Assembly: GCA_036939975.1 (NCBI GenBank)
Contig: JALLPB010001369.1
Span: 1-10,131, forward strand
DNA length: 10,131 bases
Direction of reading: 5' to 3'
Origin: Cyclostephanos tholiformis
Lineage: Eukaryota > Bacillariophyta > Thalassiosirophyceae > Thalassiosirales > Thalassiosiraceae
In this document: positions 1 to 7,968 of the stretch, one piece after another
How the letters are laid out: each line of letters opens with the position of its first letter
How positions within the stretch are numbered: the stretch's first letter is position 1
Made by a program: the position numbers and the translations under genes
The notes under the pieces: model-generated
Databases searched by the model: none
Told to the model about the DNA's origin: nothing
What the model saw: only the letters and a program-made list of their open reading frames with translations

Positions 1-9
1 CCCGTAATA

Positions 10-35
10 TCGAAGTTACGAATTCGTAACTTCGA
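10..35. repeat. Perfect 26-bp palindrome
   Basis: The 26 bases read identically on both strands, centred on gaattc at 20-25. A second 14-bp perfect palindrome (27-40, centred on TTCGAA) overlaps its right side. The overlap means the segment can form alternative cruciforms. Its function is unknown. Confidence 0.75.
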
Positions 36-120
36 AGTTATGGTATGTGATTGCCTTCCAATATCGAATATGGACTGAATGGAAACTGGCCTATATTCAA
101 TTTTAGGGGCATTGAATATC

Positions 121-146
121 AAATACAGCAAGAAATCGCTGTATTT
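121..146. repeat. Hairpin with 9-bp stem
   Basis: aaatacagc at 121-129 is the exact reverse complement of gctgtattt at 138-146, with an 8-base loop. Further self-complementary gatat/atatc bases lie outside the stem but are offset. Confidence 0.6.
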
Positions 147-186
147 AGCTGATATATTGCTATATTCGAAAAGTGTTGGGGTATCT

Positions 187-246
187 AATATCAAAGATAG
201 CAATAATAATAGCAATTACTAGCGATTTATCGCTATATTTGATATT
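187..246. repeat. 60-bp inverted repeat with nested hairpin
   Basis: The 15-base arms at 187-201 and 232-246 are complementary at 14 of 15 positions, separated by 30 bases. Inside, partly overlapping the right arm, tagcgat (220-226) and atcgcta (229-235) form a second perfect 7-bp stem around a 2-base spacer. The two structures compete for 232-235. Confidence 0.65.
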
Positions 247-348
247 ACATGACCGTAACTTCAAATATAGTGGAGAGCCTGTAACTTCAAAGTTACGAGC
301 GTGCAGAGGTATGTAATTTCGAAGTTACAGGTTGATTGTTGTAGGGGG

Positions 349-600
349 TGCTAGACATCGATAGGTGACTAGGTAATTGAGCTTAGTTTTACTGTCAAGT
401 TGGTAAGCAAAATAATGAGAGCATGCTGGGGGAGTCTCTGTGATTTCCCCAATATGCTTCCTATCGATGTTATCGCCAGTGGAGGCAAACAGCCTGGCTC
501 CTGTGTAACTGCTAACATAGAGGGAATGGCTCAACGTAGGAATCCCTATTCTCACGATTAGGTAGCTTTTCTTACCTAGTTAGAGAAGATATTTAGCACA
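349..600 (-). repeat. 3' LTR of element A (252 bp)
   Basis: It matches 5753-6036 along its whole length. It begins tgctagacat and ends tttagcaca in plus orientation. The inner end may be placed after tagca (598) or tagcaca (600). The polypurine tract at 601-609 favours 600, giving a minus-strand start TGTG. It lacks the 32 bases present in the middle LTR after position 496. A minus-strand open stretch through the LTR is not considered a gene. No clear TATA box or AATAAA signal was seen. Confidence 0.88.
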
Positions 601-609
601 CCCTTTCAG
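601..609 (-). promoter_or_regulatory. Polypurine tract of element A
   Basis: On the minus strand the bases CTGAAAGGG lie immediately before the 3' LTR. This is where plus-strand DNA priming is expected in LTR elements. The tract is short, but the same bases are conserved at 6037-6045 in element B. Confidence 0.6.
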
Positions 610-642
610 TACCTCGACTGGTCTGCACTGAAATATGCACGC

Positions 643-1590
643 TCAGGCTGCCATTGCTGCCAGTGCTATGCTCAGTAGTCCCTTGCCAGAAGTGGCAGGG
701 GTCCTGTTGGTGGATGCCCGCAGGGCGTCGAGTATGAATTGTGAAGTTAGCAGAGTGGGGCATTTCTCTATGTGATGCGCTGTGCAGTGGTGCTTGGTCA
801 AGTAGTCAACCCGGTTGTGGGGTCCTGGACACCAGTAATAGCGAAACTGGCCCTGCGAGTCACGGCAACATAGCCAGTGAAACCGCATGTCCATTGCTTT
901 GGTATGGCGTGGCTGAATGTTGTTGGTTACTACTCCGTGTGCAGTGCTATTGTCGGTTTGGATAGGTGTGAGTGGTTGTTTGTGGCCCATTTCTTCAAGA
1001 AGTTGGTGCATGGGGATTGCCTCTTGTGCATTGATGTACAGAGCACCCAGTTCGGCTTTGGCTGCACTGGACATGACAGCCTTGAGTATCTTGGAGATGT
1101 TGAGCACCGCTCCATTGTCTGGTGGATCGTCGACATCTGCCAAGCAGAAGAAGTGGCCGCCATCTCAGCTCCATGCTGCGGGTTCGCTGAGATATGAGGC
1201 ATCACTATGGACAGCTAACACCATGTCACTTTTTGTGTAGTTTAGGATGGCATTCGGATTAGTTGCGGCATAGTCAAGTAGCCATTTGATGAGGTATAAA
1301 GTGTGTGTTCTGGGGGTGGCCTGTGCTGCTGCAAGTGAGCTGAGTCCTGTGATGATCATGGAGTCTACGGCGCGGCTGTAGTAGAGCAGTACTCCAATGA
1401 CCTGTCGGATGAACTTCTCTTCAGCTTTGGTTACGGGCGGTGATGTGTCGACCGCTTTGGCATACTGGATCTTCATGCCGTAGGTGGGAATCGTGTGCGG
1501 ATACAGTTGCATTTGTGGTTTGTCTGGCGGGTCGTGGCCGAATCGAGCGAGAGCATTCTCAATGTAGCCTGGCATTGATAAGTGTACTTC
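643..1590 (-). pseudogene. Element A pol: RT tail and RNase H domain, one premature stop
   Basis: The reading frame ends at a TGA at 643-645, 42 bases before the LTR. The N-terminal part contains MPGYIENALARFGH and the ITGLSSL and LIKWLLDYAATNP blocks typical of the copia RT-RNase H connection. RNase H acidic residues are visible: D in HSDASY (codon 1201-1203), E in AELGAL (1051-1053), D in TDNSTAHG (952-954) and D in NRVDYLTKHH (805-807). All four are retained. A TGA at 1165-1167 interrupts the frame; element B has CGA there, so this is a single C-to-T change. Downstream and upstream pieces are in the same frame, so there is no frameshift. The domain would normally degrade the RNA strand of the RNA-DNA hybrid during reverse transcription. 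Confidence 0.85.
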
Positions 1591-2540
1591 TCACCTTGTA
1601 TAGTCCCAATCCAGAGTGAGGCCAATATAGCGTGTTCCCTCCCAGTTCGTGTCAATCTTGTAGTCTTGTTTGAGTGTGCCAATGAGATGCACGACATCCT
1701 CCTTGTTGATGTATTTCACCCCGAAGTCATCAACGACGAGGCTGAAACTGATGGGGCGCCAGCTGTGTCGCCAGTAACCAGGAGTGACCTTGCTTTGGGA
1801 GTACCCTGCTTTGTGGAGTCGTTTGGTGAGGAGGTCCTGAGCAATGATGCCCACTTGGGGCAGACCATACATGCCACGTCGTACCTCGCGGAAGACGCTG
1901 CCCTCTGAATCTACTTTGTCTCGGAGGCCGTATTCTTTGACGATGTCCTTTGGGAACAACTCTATTTTCATGCGGAAGTATTCGTATTGATCCATGGGAG
2001 TCATGAGGTAAAAATCCTTGATGTCAATAGTCATGAACTTTGCATTGGGTGTGGAGATTATGCTGTTGAGCATGAACTTGACTGTGATGAGATCGGCTGT
2101 GGGTGTACCACAGTCGTTTGGGTAGTTAATGAGATTACCCCCCATTGTGATGCGGGTGCGGTGGGGATCCTTCTTCTCGGAGCGATAGGAACATACGATC
2201 CGTCCGTAGGTAATGTCCTTGCGTCGGTTCTGTGGGATCATTGCCTTGGACATAAACACGATAGTCTCGGTGGTGGTGGCAAGTCGTTTGATCTTGGTGC
2301 CGAAAGATTGCTCCAGGTGTCTTGATATTTTGGATTCTTGAGTAGGTGATGGTATTCCAGTAGATTGCCCATTTCGTCATCGAGAACAGCCGATGCAAAG
2401 TCGCAAAGGAATTGTAGAGGGTATTTGCGTGAAACTGCTTGTTTATTGGTGAAGGGTTTGGTGGTTCTGGGGATGTCCATCATGTGGAAGAGATAGTCTT
2501 GCGTGAGAGTGTGGTGCTGTTGTTGCAGTCGCGTATTGGC
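1591..2540 (-). pseudogene. Element A pol: reverse transcriptase domain, stop and frameshift
   Basis: This is a copia-type RT. From the N-terminal side it contains RRKDITYGRIVCSYR, a GGNLINYPND block, the first catalytic aspartate in the IDIKDFYL motif (2011-2028), MYGLPQVGIIAQ, and the VVDD aspartate pair (1726-1737) within FSLVVDDFGVKY. All three catalytic aspartates are present. A TGA at 1591-1593 ends the frame before the RNase H connection; element B has CGA there. Upstream, the MMDIPRTTKPF...LLEYHHLLKNPKY segment (to 2483) is the usual RT leader. It is thrown out of frame by loss of one base near 2307-2309, where B has an extra t. The join to the preceding linker is also disrupted by a 28-base difference at 2540/2541. 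Confidence 0.88.
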
Positions 2541-3000
2541 TCATCTTGGGAAATGATTGGAGTACCTCGTAGTGGTCCGACGTCAATGGCGGGGTATGTG
2601 ACTTCGAGTGGTGGGATCGTGGATGTGTTTGTGGGTTGGGTGGCTACTTTGTTGTGCACCCTTTGAGCTCGAGCCCGCTCCTTCAACACCCTTTGAGTTG
2701 TTGCATCGTCCTTGGTTTTCTCGGCTTGCTGCTTAAAGATTGTCAGCAGTTGATCCACTGCCTCCCTTGTCATGTTTGGTGGGGGCACCACGCCTGTCAA
2801 CGCGTCCGTCAATGCATCTGCTGCTCGAATGAGGGCATAGGCAGGTGTGATTGTGGGCATTGTCAAATATTTATGCTTGAAGAACACCGTGTTGCAGACT
2901 CTGGTGTGACACGTGTCAGTGAGATAGATCTCGTGTCACCGATAGTGATCCCATGCATTTCCAATGTAGAAACCGCTGGCGGTGTGGGGATCCACGATTC
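2480..3000 (-). pseudogene. Element A pol: integrase C-terminal domain and integrase-RT linker
   Basis: One frame covers SGFYIGNAWDHYRCHEIYLT, a block matching the copia integrase C-terminal region. It continues with a linker rich in Ala, Thr, Lys and Gln (KQQAEKTKDDATTQRVLKER) and a Pro/Thr-rich tail. The frame is offset from the integrase core by a one-base deletion near 2989-2992 relative to element B. It ends prematurely at 2480 because 28 bases present in B (7977-8004) are missing here. The domain is expected to bind DNA non-specifically; the linker has no assigned role. Confidence 0.75.
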
Positions 3001-4164
3001 TCAAATGGCTGGGACAAGATGGGCTTCGACTTTGCATCCCAGTGGGGCAAACAGATTGGTATTGTAGTCATGCTGCTTCCAAAGGTATGCATAGGCGGAG
3101 ATTGTTGGCGTCATCCTTGGCAGTCGTAGCATGTTGAGGGTGTGCTCGGCCTGACGGAGGAGGTGGTCTCGCAAGTGCAAAGGGAAAGCCTTGTCTGCCC
3201 CACAGAGGATGGCGATAAAGTGGTCCTTGAAGGTTGAGATGGCCTTCTTGGCAATGTTGCGTCGGTGGTCGTGAGGAGGGACCAATTGGAACTTCGTCCC
3301 ATTGTCTCTGATGACGGCTTTCAGGTCTGCCGAGCATTCATTGTCGAGGATGTGCAGCTTGGGGAAGATGCCCGCAGAATTCAGATGGTTGATGAGTGTT
3401 TGATATGCTCTGATCATCTCTCCGGCTGTTCTGTTCTTCATCGGCTTGACAAGAATCGCGTCACTGTCCACTTTGGTCAACACCATAATGTATTAATTTC
3501 CATGGCTTGATTTTGTGGGGAACCGTCCTGGCTGGTCGGAGTATATTTTCTGGGTTGCCTTGTCGTTCATGTCCAGGACGCGATAAAACACCGTATGTTC
3601 CTTCTTGGTCGGTCGTTGTGGCTTGATGGTGTTGAGGCCAAAAACCTTGTCACTGTCGTCCAGTGCTGGTGTTGTCACTTTGGTTGATCGCTGGCCACTT
3701 GGTGATTTCCTGCCATGTCCCTTGGGTGTCTTCTCGGAGTCGGGATAGTGCCAAGTGATGACGTCCGCTGTTAGTCCTGGCCATGATGTGAACTGTTGGT
3801 TTTTGATTGCTTTGAGCCCCGTCGGTTTTGTAGGGAATCCTGCCGCTGCGTGATAGTACCAGACCAACTCTGGTTGTGTCTTGAGTTCGTAGATGTTGTG
3901 GATGGCATTGGTGGGGGATGGGCGCGCCGGTAGGAATTCGGTGGGAGGTTGATTGCTGATGATTGTGTCCGTGTTGTTGTTACGAACTATATCAACAAGG
4001 GGAATTTGCCATAGTTTAGACATGGGGCATTTGAAACCACATAGGATTGCTCCTCATGTGATGGCAATGACCGTGTCATTCGCATCGTATATAGTGACTT
4101 CTTCCTTGTCAAAAATTGTGATGTAGTCGGCCGCTGCAAATTTGCTGGTGCTTAACAGCGAGTT
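3001..4164 (-). pseudogene. Element A pol: GAG-pre-integrase region and integrase catalytic core
   Basis: One frame runs from about 4164 (LLSTSKFAAADYITIFDKEEVTIYD) through IPLVDIV, YYHAAAGFPTKPTGLKAI, FTSWPGLT and KGHGRKSPSGQRSTK. It then enters the catalytic core: YSDQPGRFP (first Asp, codon 3535-3537) and LDNECSADLK (second Asp, 3343-3345), followed by PPHDHRRNIAKKAI. At the position where related elements have the catalytic Glu (HRRNxAER), the codon at 3247-3249 encodes Lys. The frame is broken by TGA at 4054-4056, TAA at 3493-3495 (CAA in element B) and TGA at 3001-3003 (CAA in B). The protein would insert the cDNA into the host genome; this copy cannot encode it. Confidence 0.85.
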
Positions 4165-4190
4165 TGTGGAGCTGCTGCATATTCACGGGG

Positions 4191-4493
4191 TCAAACTTGG
4201 AAAGGATATTTCGCGATTTCGGTTGCTGCCATTATCTCGCCTCCGGGGAGTATGAACTTTTTGTTGGATGTGATGCCGATGCATTGGCACGGGTCGTCGG
4301 ATGTACCCACTCCCAAAGTGCACCCAATATCTACCACTGTTGATGGAATGGTGCCGTCCGTAATGTCTTGACGCAGTATATCTTCATCGTTGCCAATGAC
4401 ATATTGTCTTGGGGATGGGGGTATTTTTTGAGCGCTCGCAACCCTCTCATGTGTGGTAGCCCGCATCTGGCGTGCTGTTTGGCGTGTTGTCAA
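4191..4493 (-). pseudogene. Element A pol: aspartic protease remnant
   Basis: The frame contains DGTIPSTVVDIGCTLGVGTSDDPCQCIG followed by a FILPGGEIMAATEIAKYPFQ block. This is the layout of the copia protease around its Asp-Ser/Thr-Gly active site. The active-site Asp (4329-4331) and Gly (4323-4325) remain, but the middle residue is Ile (ATT, 4326-4328), one base from AGT (Ser). The frame ends at TGA 4191-4193, where Arg is usual in relatives, and the continuation to the pre-integrase region lies in another frame. The protease would cleave the Gag-Pol polyprotein. No ATG begins this segment; upstream it is closed by a TAA near 4515. Confidence 0.75.
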
Positions 4494-4550
4494 CTGGTGT
4501 GCCCACCATTTTTTTTATCTTGGTGGCGTTGTTTGTGGGGACTGTTGGTT
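4194..4550 (-). other. Gag-protease junction with frame changes
   Basis: Gag closes with TGA at 4551-4553. A second frame is then open from upstream of that stop to near 4450 and a third carries the protease. No CX2CX4HX4C zinc knuckle is seen in any of the three frames between 4450 and 4650. The stretch at 4494-4550 has an A-run (T-run on plus, 4509-4516), a plausible slippage or indel site. I read the junction as degraded rather than as a programmed frameshift. Confidence 0.45.
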
Positions 4551-5696
4551 TCACATCGATGGTGGGCCCATGTTTTGTAGCTTTGTCATTTGTGGGCGTC
4601 GGCTTTCGTGATCCCCGTTCCTCTCACCGCCTCCGCCAGCGTTTAGAACCTTGTTCTCCTTTGTGTTCGCAAGTTTGACAACGGCGTCGATGAGGGCTTT
4701 GATCTGCACGGCCATGGCATCAAATTGGTTCGTCTTTCCCATGGTGTTGGCGGCCTGTTCCTGCGCGGCGCCTGCTGATGTGCTGGCCAGATTTGCGATG
4801 TATTCACGGATTTCATCGCCTATGTCTGCCATGTGGTTTGCTGACTCGTATTTGTTGCGTCTGGCGGTTCCTCTGCCCGCGTTCTGGGCGTAGGTATCAG
4901 TTGCCTTTACGAGCTCCTCAAAGTATTCCTTGGCGGCGGTGTAATCTGTCTTGGTGATGGAGGGCTTTTTCTCCCACTCCAGCATTTTGCTCTTCTCAAA
5001 GTGGTTGCTGTCATACATCTGCTTGAGGTAGAATTGTAATTTATCTTTGTCGGGGATGGTGACATCAGAGTGGACGAGGGTGTGTTGGTTGTCGTCCAAA
5101 CGCTTGCCAAATGCAGTGAGATGTTCATCGCCATCCCATTTTGTGTAGTAGGCATCTTTGAGGGCTTTCTTGGCCTTGACATCAAGCGGGCACCACCGAT
5201 TGTTGAGATGCTCCAAGATTTGGAAGGGGGTGATGTTTCGATACGTGGTGAGCCTGTGCTTGAGCTGTGCATAATATTGTTTGTCGAGGGCATCACGAAG
5301 GTTGTCGACAATGCCCCAAAGGAACCCTTTTTGGATGAACCAGGATGTGCGAATGAGGTCCCATTCCTCTTCTCTATGCTTGCGCTCGTGGGTGAGCATG
5401 GCATTTGTGATGGCGGGATCGTATGACGCTGGTTCATTGGGGATGGTGTACGAGTCGATGCTGGTGAGCTTGTTGTACTTGTCTGCGCCGAGGATGTCAC
5501 CAAGCAATCTGTAGTTGTCGGTTGCACTCTTTGACCACGGGTAAGTGATATCCTCCACCTTGCTCGCGAGAGCGCTGGCTTCGGATTTGAGTATGTCATA
5601 GTCGCTGCGCGTTGGGCGTCCGTGCACTCTCGTGAGGGGGTTGCTGCGCGCATTTTCATACGCTGTTGTCTCGGCTTGTTTGGTGGTGGAAGGCAT
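4551..5696 (-). CDS. Element A Gag (nucleocapsid/capsid-like) protein, 381 aa
   Basis: An ATG at 5694-5696, 56 bases inside the 5' LTR, opens a 381-codon frame, the longest intact frame in the window. The protein is hydrophilic and largely helical in character, with a central WFIQKGFLWGIVDNLRDALD segment and YRNITPFQILEHLNNRW, features usual for copia Gag (UBN2-like) proteins. The C-terminal third has a Thr/Ala/Gln-rich helix and a Gly/Arg-rich tail (GGGGERNGD). The expected CCHC zinc knuckle after that tail is not seen, and the frame ends soon after it, so the C-terminus may be truncated. Gag would form the virus-like particle packaging the RNA. The intact frame may be chance: at the stop density seen in pol, only one or two stops would be expected here. 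Confidence 0.8.
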   Translation of the reverse strand: MPSTTKQAETTAYENARSNPLTRVHGRPTRSDYDILKSEASALASKVEDITYPWSKSATDNYRLLGDILGADKYNKLTSIDSYTIPNEPASYDPAITNAMLTHERKHREEEWDLIRTSWFIQKGFLWGIVDNLRDALDKQYYAQLKHRLTTYRNITPFQILEHLNNRWCPLDVKAKKALKDAYYTKWDGDEHLTAFGKRLDDNQHTLVHSDVTIPDKDKLQFYLKQMYDSNHFEKSKMLEWEKKPSITKTDYTAAKEYFEELVKATDTYAQNAGRGTARRNKYESANHMADIGDEIREYIANLASTSAGAAQEQAANTMGKTNQFDAMAVQIKALIDAVVKLANTKENKVLNAGGGGERNGDHESRRPQMTKLQNMGPPSM

Positions 5697-5752
5697 TTTG
5701 TTGGTGGTTTTTTTAGTAATTTGCTGGGATTTTGTAGATTACTGCTTACCAA
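5697..5752 (-). promoter_or_regulatory. 5' leader and candidate primer-binding site
   Basis: On the minus strand the bases next to the LTR are TTGGTAAGCAGTAATC (5752 to 5737). TGGTAnGCAG resembles the TGGTAGCAG complement of some initiator-Met tRNA 3' ends but has one extra A, so the tRNA assignment is weak. The ten bases TTGGTAAGCA also occur, in inverted orientation, inside the LTR at 5804-5813, allowing the site to pair with its own LTR. Gag starts at the left end of this leader. Confidence 0.5.
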
Positions 5753-5813
5753 TGCTAGACATTGATAGGTGACTAGGTAATTGAGCTTAGTTTTACTGTC
5801 TAGTTGGTAAGCA
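5743..5813 (-). repeat. Inverted repeat joining LTR end and primer-binding site to LTR interior
   Basis: Plus-strand 5743-5760 (tgcttaccaatgctagac) is complementary to 5798-5813 (gtctagttggtaagca) with 16 paired bases and only a 2-base bulge (5753-5754), around a 37-base loop. The arm spans the LTR terminus and the first ten leader bases. The left LTR keeps the interior arm (394-409) with one change. A minus-strand RNA could fold this into a stem that covers the primer-binding site. Confidence 0.6.
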
Positions 5814-6036
5814 AAATAATGAGAGCATGTTGGGGGAGTCTCTGTGATTTCCCCAATATGCTTCCTATCGATGCTATCACCAGTCGAGGCAAACAGCCTG
5901 GTGGCATGTTTTGCTTTCTCCTGGTCTTGCTTTCTCCTGTGTAACTGCTAACATAGAGGGAATAGCTCAACATGGGAATCCCTATTCTCATGATTAGGTA
6001 GCTTCTCTTACCTAGTTAGAGAAGATATCTAGCACA
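5753..6036 (-). repeat. LTR shared by elements A (5' LTR) and B (3' LTR), 284 bp
   Basis: It begins tgctagacat and ends tctagcaca, a perfect tgctaga/tctagca inverted terminus. On its left lies the leader and gag of A. On its right lies the polypurine tract and RNase H end of B. It differs from the left LTR by about a dozen substitutions and by 32 extra bases after 5900. The extra bases include two copies of ttgctttctcctg (5911-5923 and 5927-5939) with a 16-base period. Confidence 0.9.
5911..5939. repeat. 16-bp tandem duplication inside the middle LTR
   Basis: ttgctttctcctg is present at 5911-5923 and again at 5927-5939. The left LTR has only ctcctg at this point (498-503). Either this LTR gained a duplication or the left LTR lost 32 bases. 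Confidence 0.7.
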
Positions 6037-6045
6037 CCCTTTCAG
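6037..6045 (-). promoter_or_regulatory. Polypurine tract of element B
   Basis: It is identical to the tract of element A at 601-609 and abuts the shared LTR. It shows that this LTR has a genuine 3'-LTR junction on its right side as well as a 5'-LTR junction on its left. Confidence 0.6.
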
Positions 6046-6078
6046 TACCTCTACTGGTCTGCAGTGAAATATGCACGC

Positions 6079-7968
6079 TCAGGCTGCCGTTGCTGCTGGT
6101 GCTATGCTCAGTAGTCCCTCGCCAGAAGTGGCAGGGGTCCTATTGGTGGATGCCTGCAGGGCGTTGAGTATGAATTGAGAAGTTAACAGAGTGGGGCGTT
6201 TCTCAATGTGATGCGCTGCACAGTGGTGCTTGGTCCAGTAGTTGGCCCGGTTGTGGGGTCCTTGATGCCAGTAATAGCGAAACTGGCCCTGTGAGTCACG
6301 ACAACGTAGCCAGTGAAACCGCATGTCCATTGCTTTGTTACGGCATGGCTGAATGTTGTTGGCGACTACGCCATGTGCAGTGCTATTGTCAGTTTGGATA
6401 GGTGTGGGTGGTTGTTTGTGGCCCATTTCTTTGAGAAGTTGGCGCATGGGGATTGCCTCTCGTGCGTTGATGTACAGAGCACCCAGTTCGGCTTCGGCTG
6501 CACTGGACATGACGACCTTGAGTGTCTTTGAGATGTTGAGTACCGCTCCATTGTCTGTTGGATCTGCAACATCTGCCAAGCAGAAGAAGTGGCCACCAAC
6601 TCGGCTTTGTGCTGTGGGTTTGCTGAGATATGAGGCATCACTATGGACAGCTAACACCATGTCACTTTTTGTGCAGGTTAGGATGGCATTTGGATTAGTT
6701 GCGGCATAGTCGAGTAGCCATTTGACAAAGTATAAGGTGTGTGTTGTGGGGGTGGCTTGTGCTGCCACAAGTGAGCTGAGTCCTGTGATGATTGTGGAGT
6801 CTACGGCACGGCCGTAGTAGAGCAGGACTCCAATGACCTGTTGGATGAACTTCTCTTCAGCTTTGGTGACGAGCGGTTATGTGTCAACCACTTTGGCATA
6901 CTGGATCTTTGTGCCGTAGGTGGGAATCGTGTGTGGATACGGTTGCATTTGTGGTTTGTCTGGTGGGTCGTGGCCGAATTGGGCGAGAGCATGCTCAATG
7001 TAGCCCGGCATTGATAAGTGTACTTCTCGCCTTGTATAGTCCCAATCCAGCATGAGACCAATATAGTGTGTTCCCTCCCAGTCCGTGTCGATCTTGTAGT
7101 CTTGTTTGAGTATGCCGATAAGATGCACGACGTCTTCCTTGTTGATGTATTTCACCCCGAAATCATCAATGACGAGGCTGAAACTGATGGGGCGCCAGCT
7201 GTGTTGCCAGTAACCAGGAGTGACCTTGCTTTGGGAGTACCCTGCTTTGTGGAGTCGCTTGGTGAGGAGGTCCTGAGCAATGATGCCCGCTTGGGGCAGA
7301 CCGTACAGGCCACGTCGTACCTCGCAGAAGATGTTGCCCTCTGAATCTACTTTGTCTCGGAGGCCGTATTCGTCGATGATGTCCTCCGGGAACAACTCTA
7401 TTTTCATGCGGAAGTATTTGTATCGGTCCATGGGAGTCATGAGGTAAAAATCCTTGATGTCGATAGTCATGAACTTTGCATTGGGCGTGGAGATTATGCT
7501 GTTGAGCATGAGCTTGACCATGATGAGATCGGCTGTGGGTGTGCCACAGTCGTTTGGGTAGTTAATGAGATTACCCCCCATTGTGATGCGGGTGTGGTGG
7601 GTATCCTTCTTCTTGGAGCGATAGGAGCATACAATCCGTCCGTAGGTGATGTCCTTGCGTCTGTTCTGTGGGATCATTGCCTTGGAAATAAAAACGATAG
7701 TCTCGTTGGTGGTGGCAAGTTGTCTGATCTCGGTGCCAAAAGATTTGCTCCAGATGTCTCGATACTTTGGATTCTTAAGTTGGTGACGGTATTCCAGTAG
7801 ATCGCCCGTTTTGTCATTGAGAATGGCCGATGAAAAGTCGCAAAGGAATTATAGAGGGTATTTGCGTGAAACTGCTTGTTGATTGGTGAAGGGTTTGGTG
7901 GTTCCGGGGATGTCCATCATGTAAAAGAGATAGTCTTGCGTGAGGGTGCGGTGCAGTCATTGGAGTCA
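6079..7968 (-). pseudogene. Element B pol: reverse transcriptase and RNase H, one frame with stops
   Basis: One frame runs through the integrase-RT linker, RT and RNase H without a frameshift. RT motifs are present: IDIKDFYL, MYGLPQ replaced by LYGLPQAG, and VIDD (7162-7173) in FSLVIDDFGVKY. RNase H keeps HSDASY, AEAELGAL and TDNSTA, but the last acidic residue is Asn (codon 6241-6243, NRANYWTKHH; Asp in A). Stops are TAA 6877-6879 (TCA in A), TAA 7849-7851 (CAA in A), TGA 7957-7959 and TGA 7966-7968 (CGA in A). Because the frame is preserved here, B is the better guide to the ancestral frame in this part. Confidence 0.87.

Larger units (their letters stand above)
1..348. repeat. AT-rich palindrome-rich flanking repeat region
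   Basis: No gene is visible. The stretch is dense in self-complementary motifs built around TTCGAA, ATATCGA and GATATT. A 16-base near-palindrome of the form gtaacttcgaagttac recurs at 4-19, 26-41, 281-296 and 313-328 with one or a few changes each, and half of it occurs again at 255-264. Several hairpins (listed separately) lie between these copies. The composition changes sharply at 349, where the LTR begins, so this is the sequence into which element A inserted or to which it was joined. It could be a satellite, a MITE-like element or the end of another transposon; nothing here decides between them. Confidence 0.6.
349..6036 (-). mobile_element. Element A: degenerate full-length Ty1/copia LTR retrotransposon
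   Basis: Two related LTRs (349-600 and 5753-6036) bracket an internal region of about 5.15 kb. Its minus-strand reading shows gag, protease, integrase, RT and RNase H in copia order (integrase before RT). Both LTRs have TG...CA ends with the inverted terminus tgctaga/tctagca; in the left LTR the inner end has decayed to tttagca. The LTRs differ by about a dozen substitutions plus a 32-base indel, so the insertion is not recent or the LTRs come from different parents. No target-site duplication can be tested: the left flank is ggggg (344-348), but the right LTR runs directly into element B. Pol carries at least six stops and several frameshifts, so the copy is non-autonomous. Confidence 0.92.

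Noticed and set aside
344..348. ggggg as a target-site duplication of element A
   Set aside because: The right end of A is the shared LTR followed by element B, so no matching copy can be identified.
325..555. A 76-codon minus-strand frame through the left LTR (a related one at 5800-5991)
   Set aside because: It lies entirely in LTR and flank, lacks a proper start and is not conserved in length between the two LTRs because of the 32-base indel.
4509..4516. T-run at the gag-protease junction as a programmed frameshift site
   Set aside because: The region has several frame breaks and no heptamer plus structure that I can defend; ordinary decay explains it.
4907..5752. A 281-codon minus-strand frame overlapping gag
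   Set aside because: It begins with TTG at the LTR border, has no ATG support, is Ser/Thr/Pro/Arg-rich as expected from an off-frame reading of gag, and matches no family I know.
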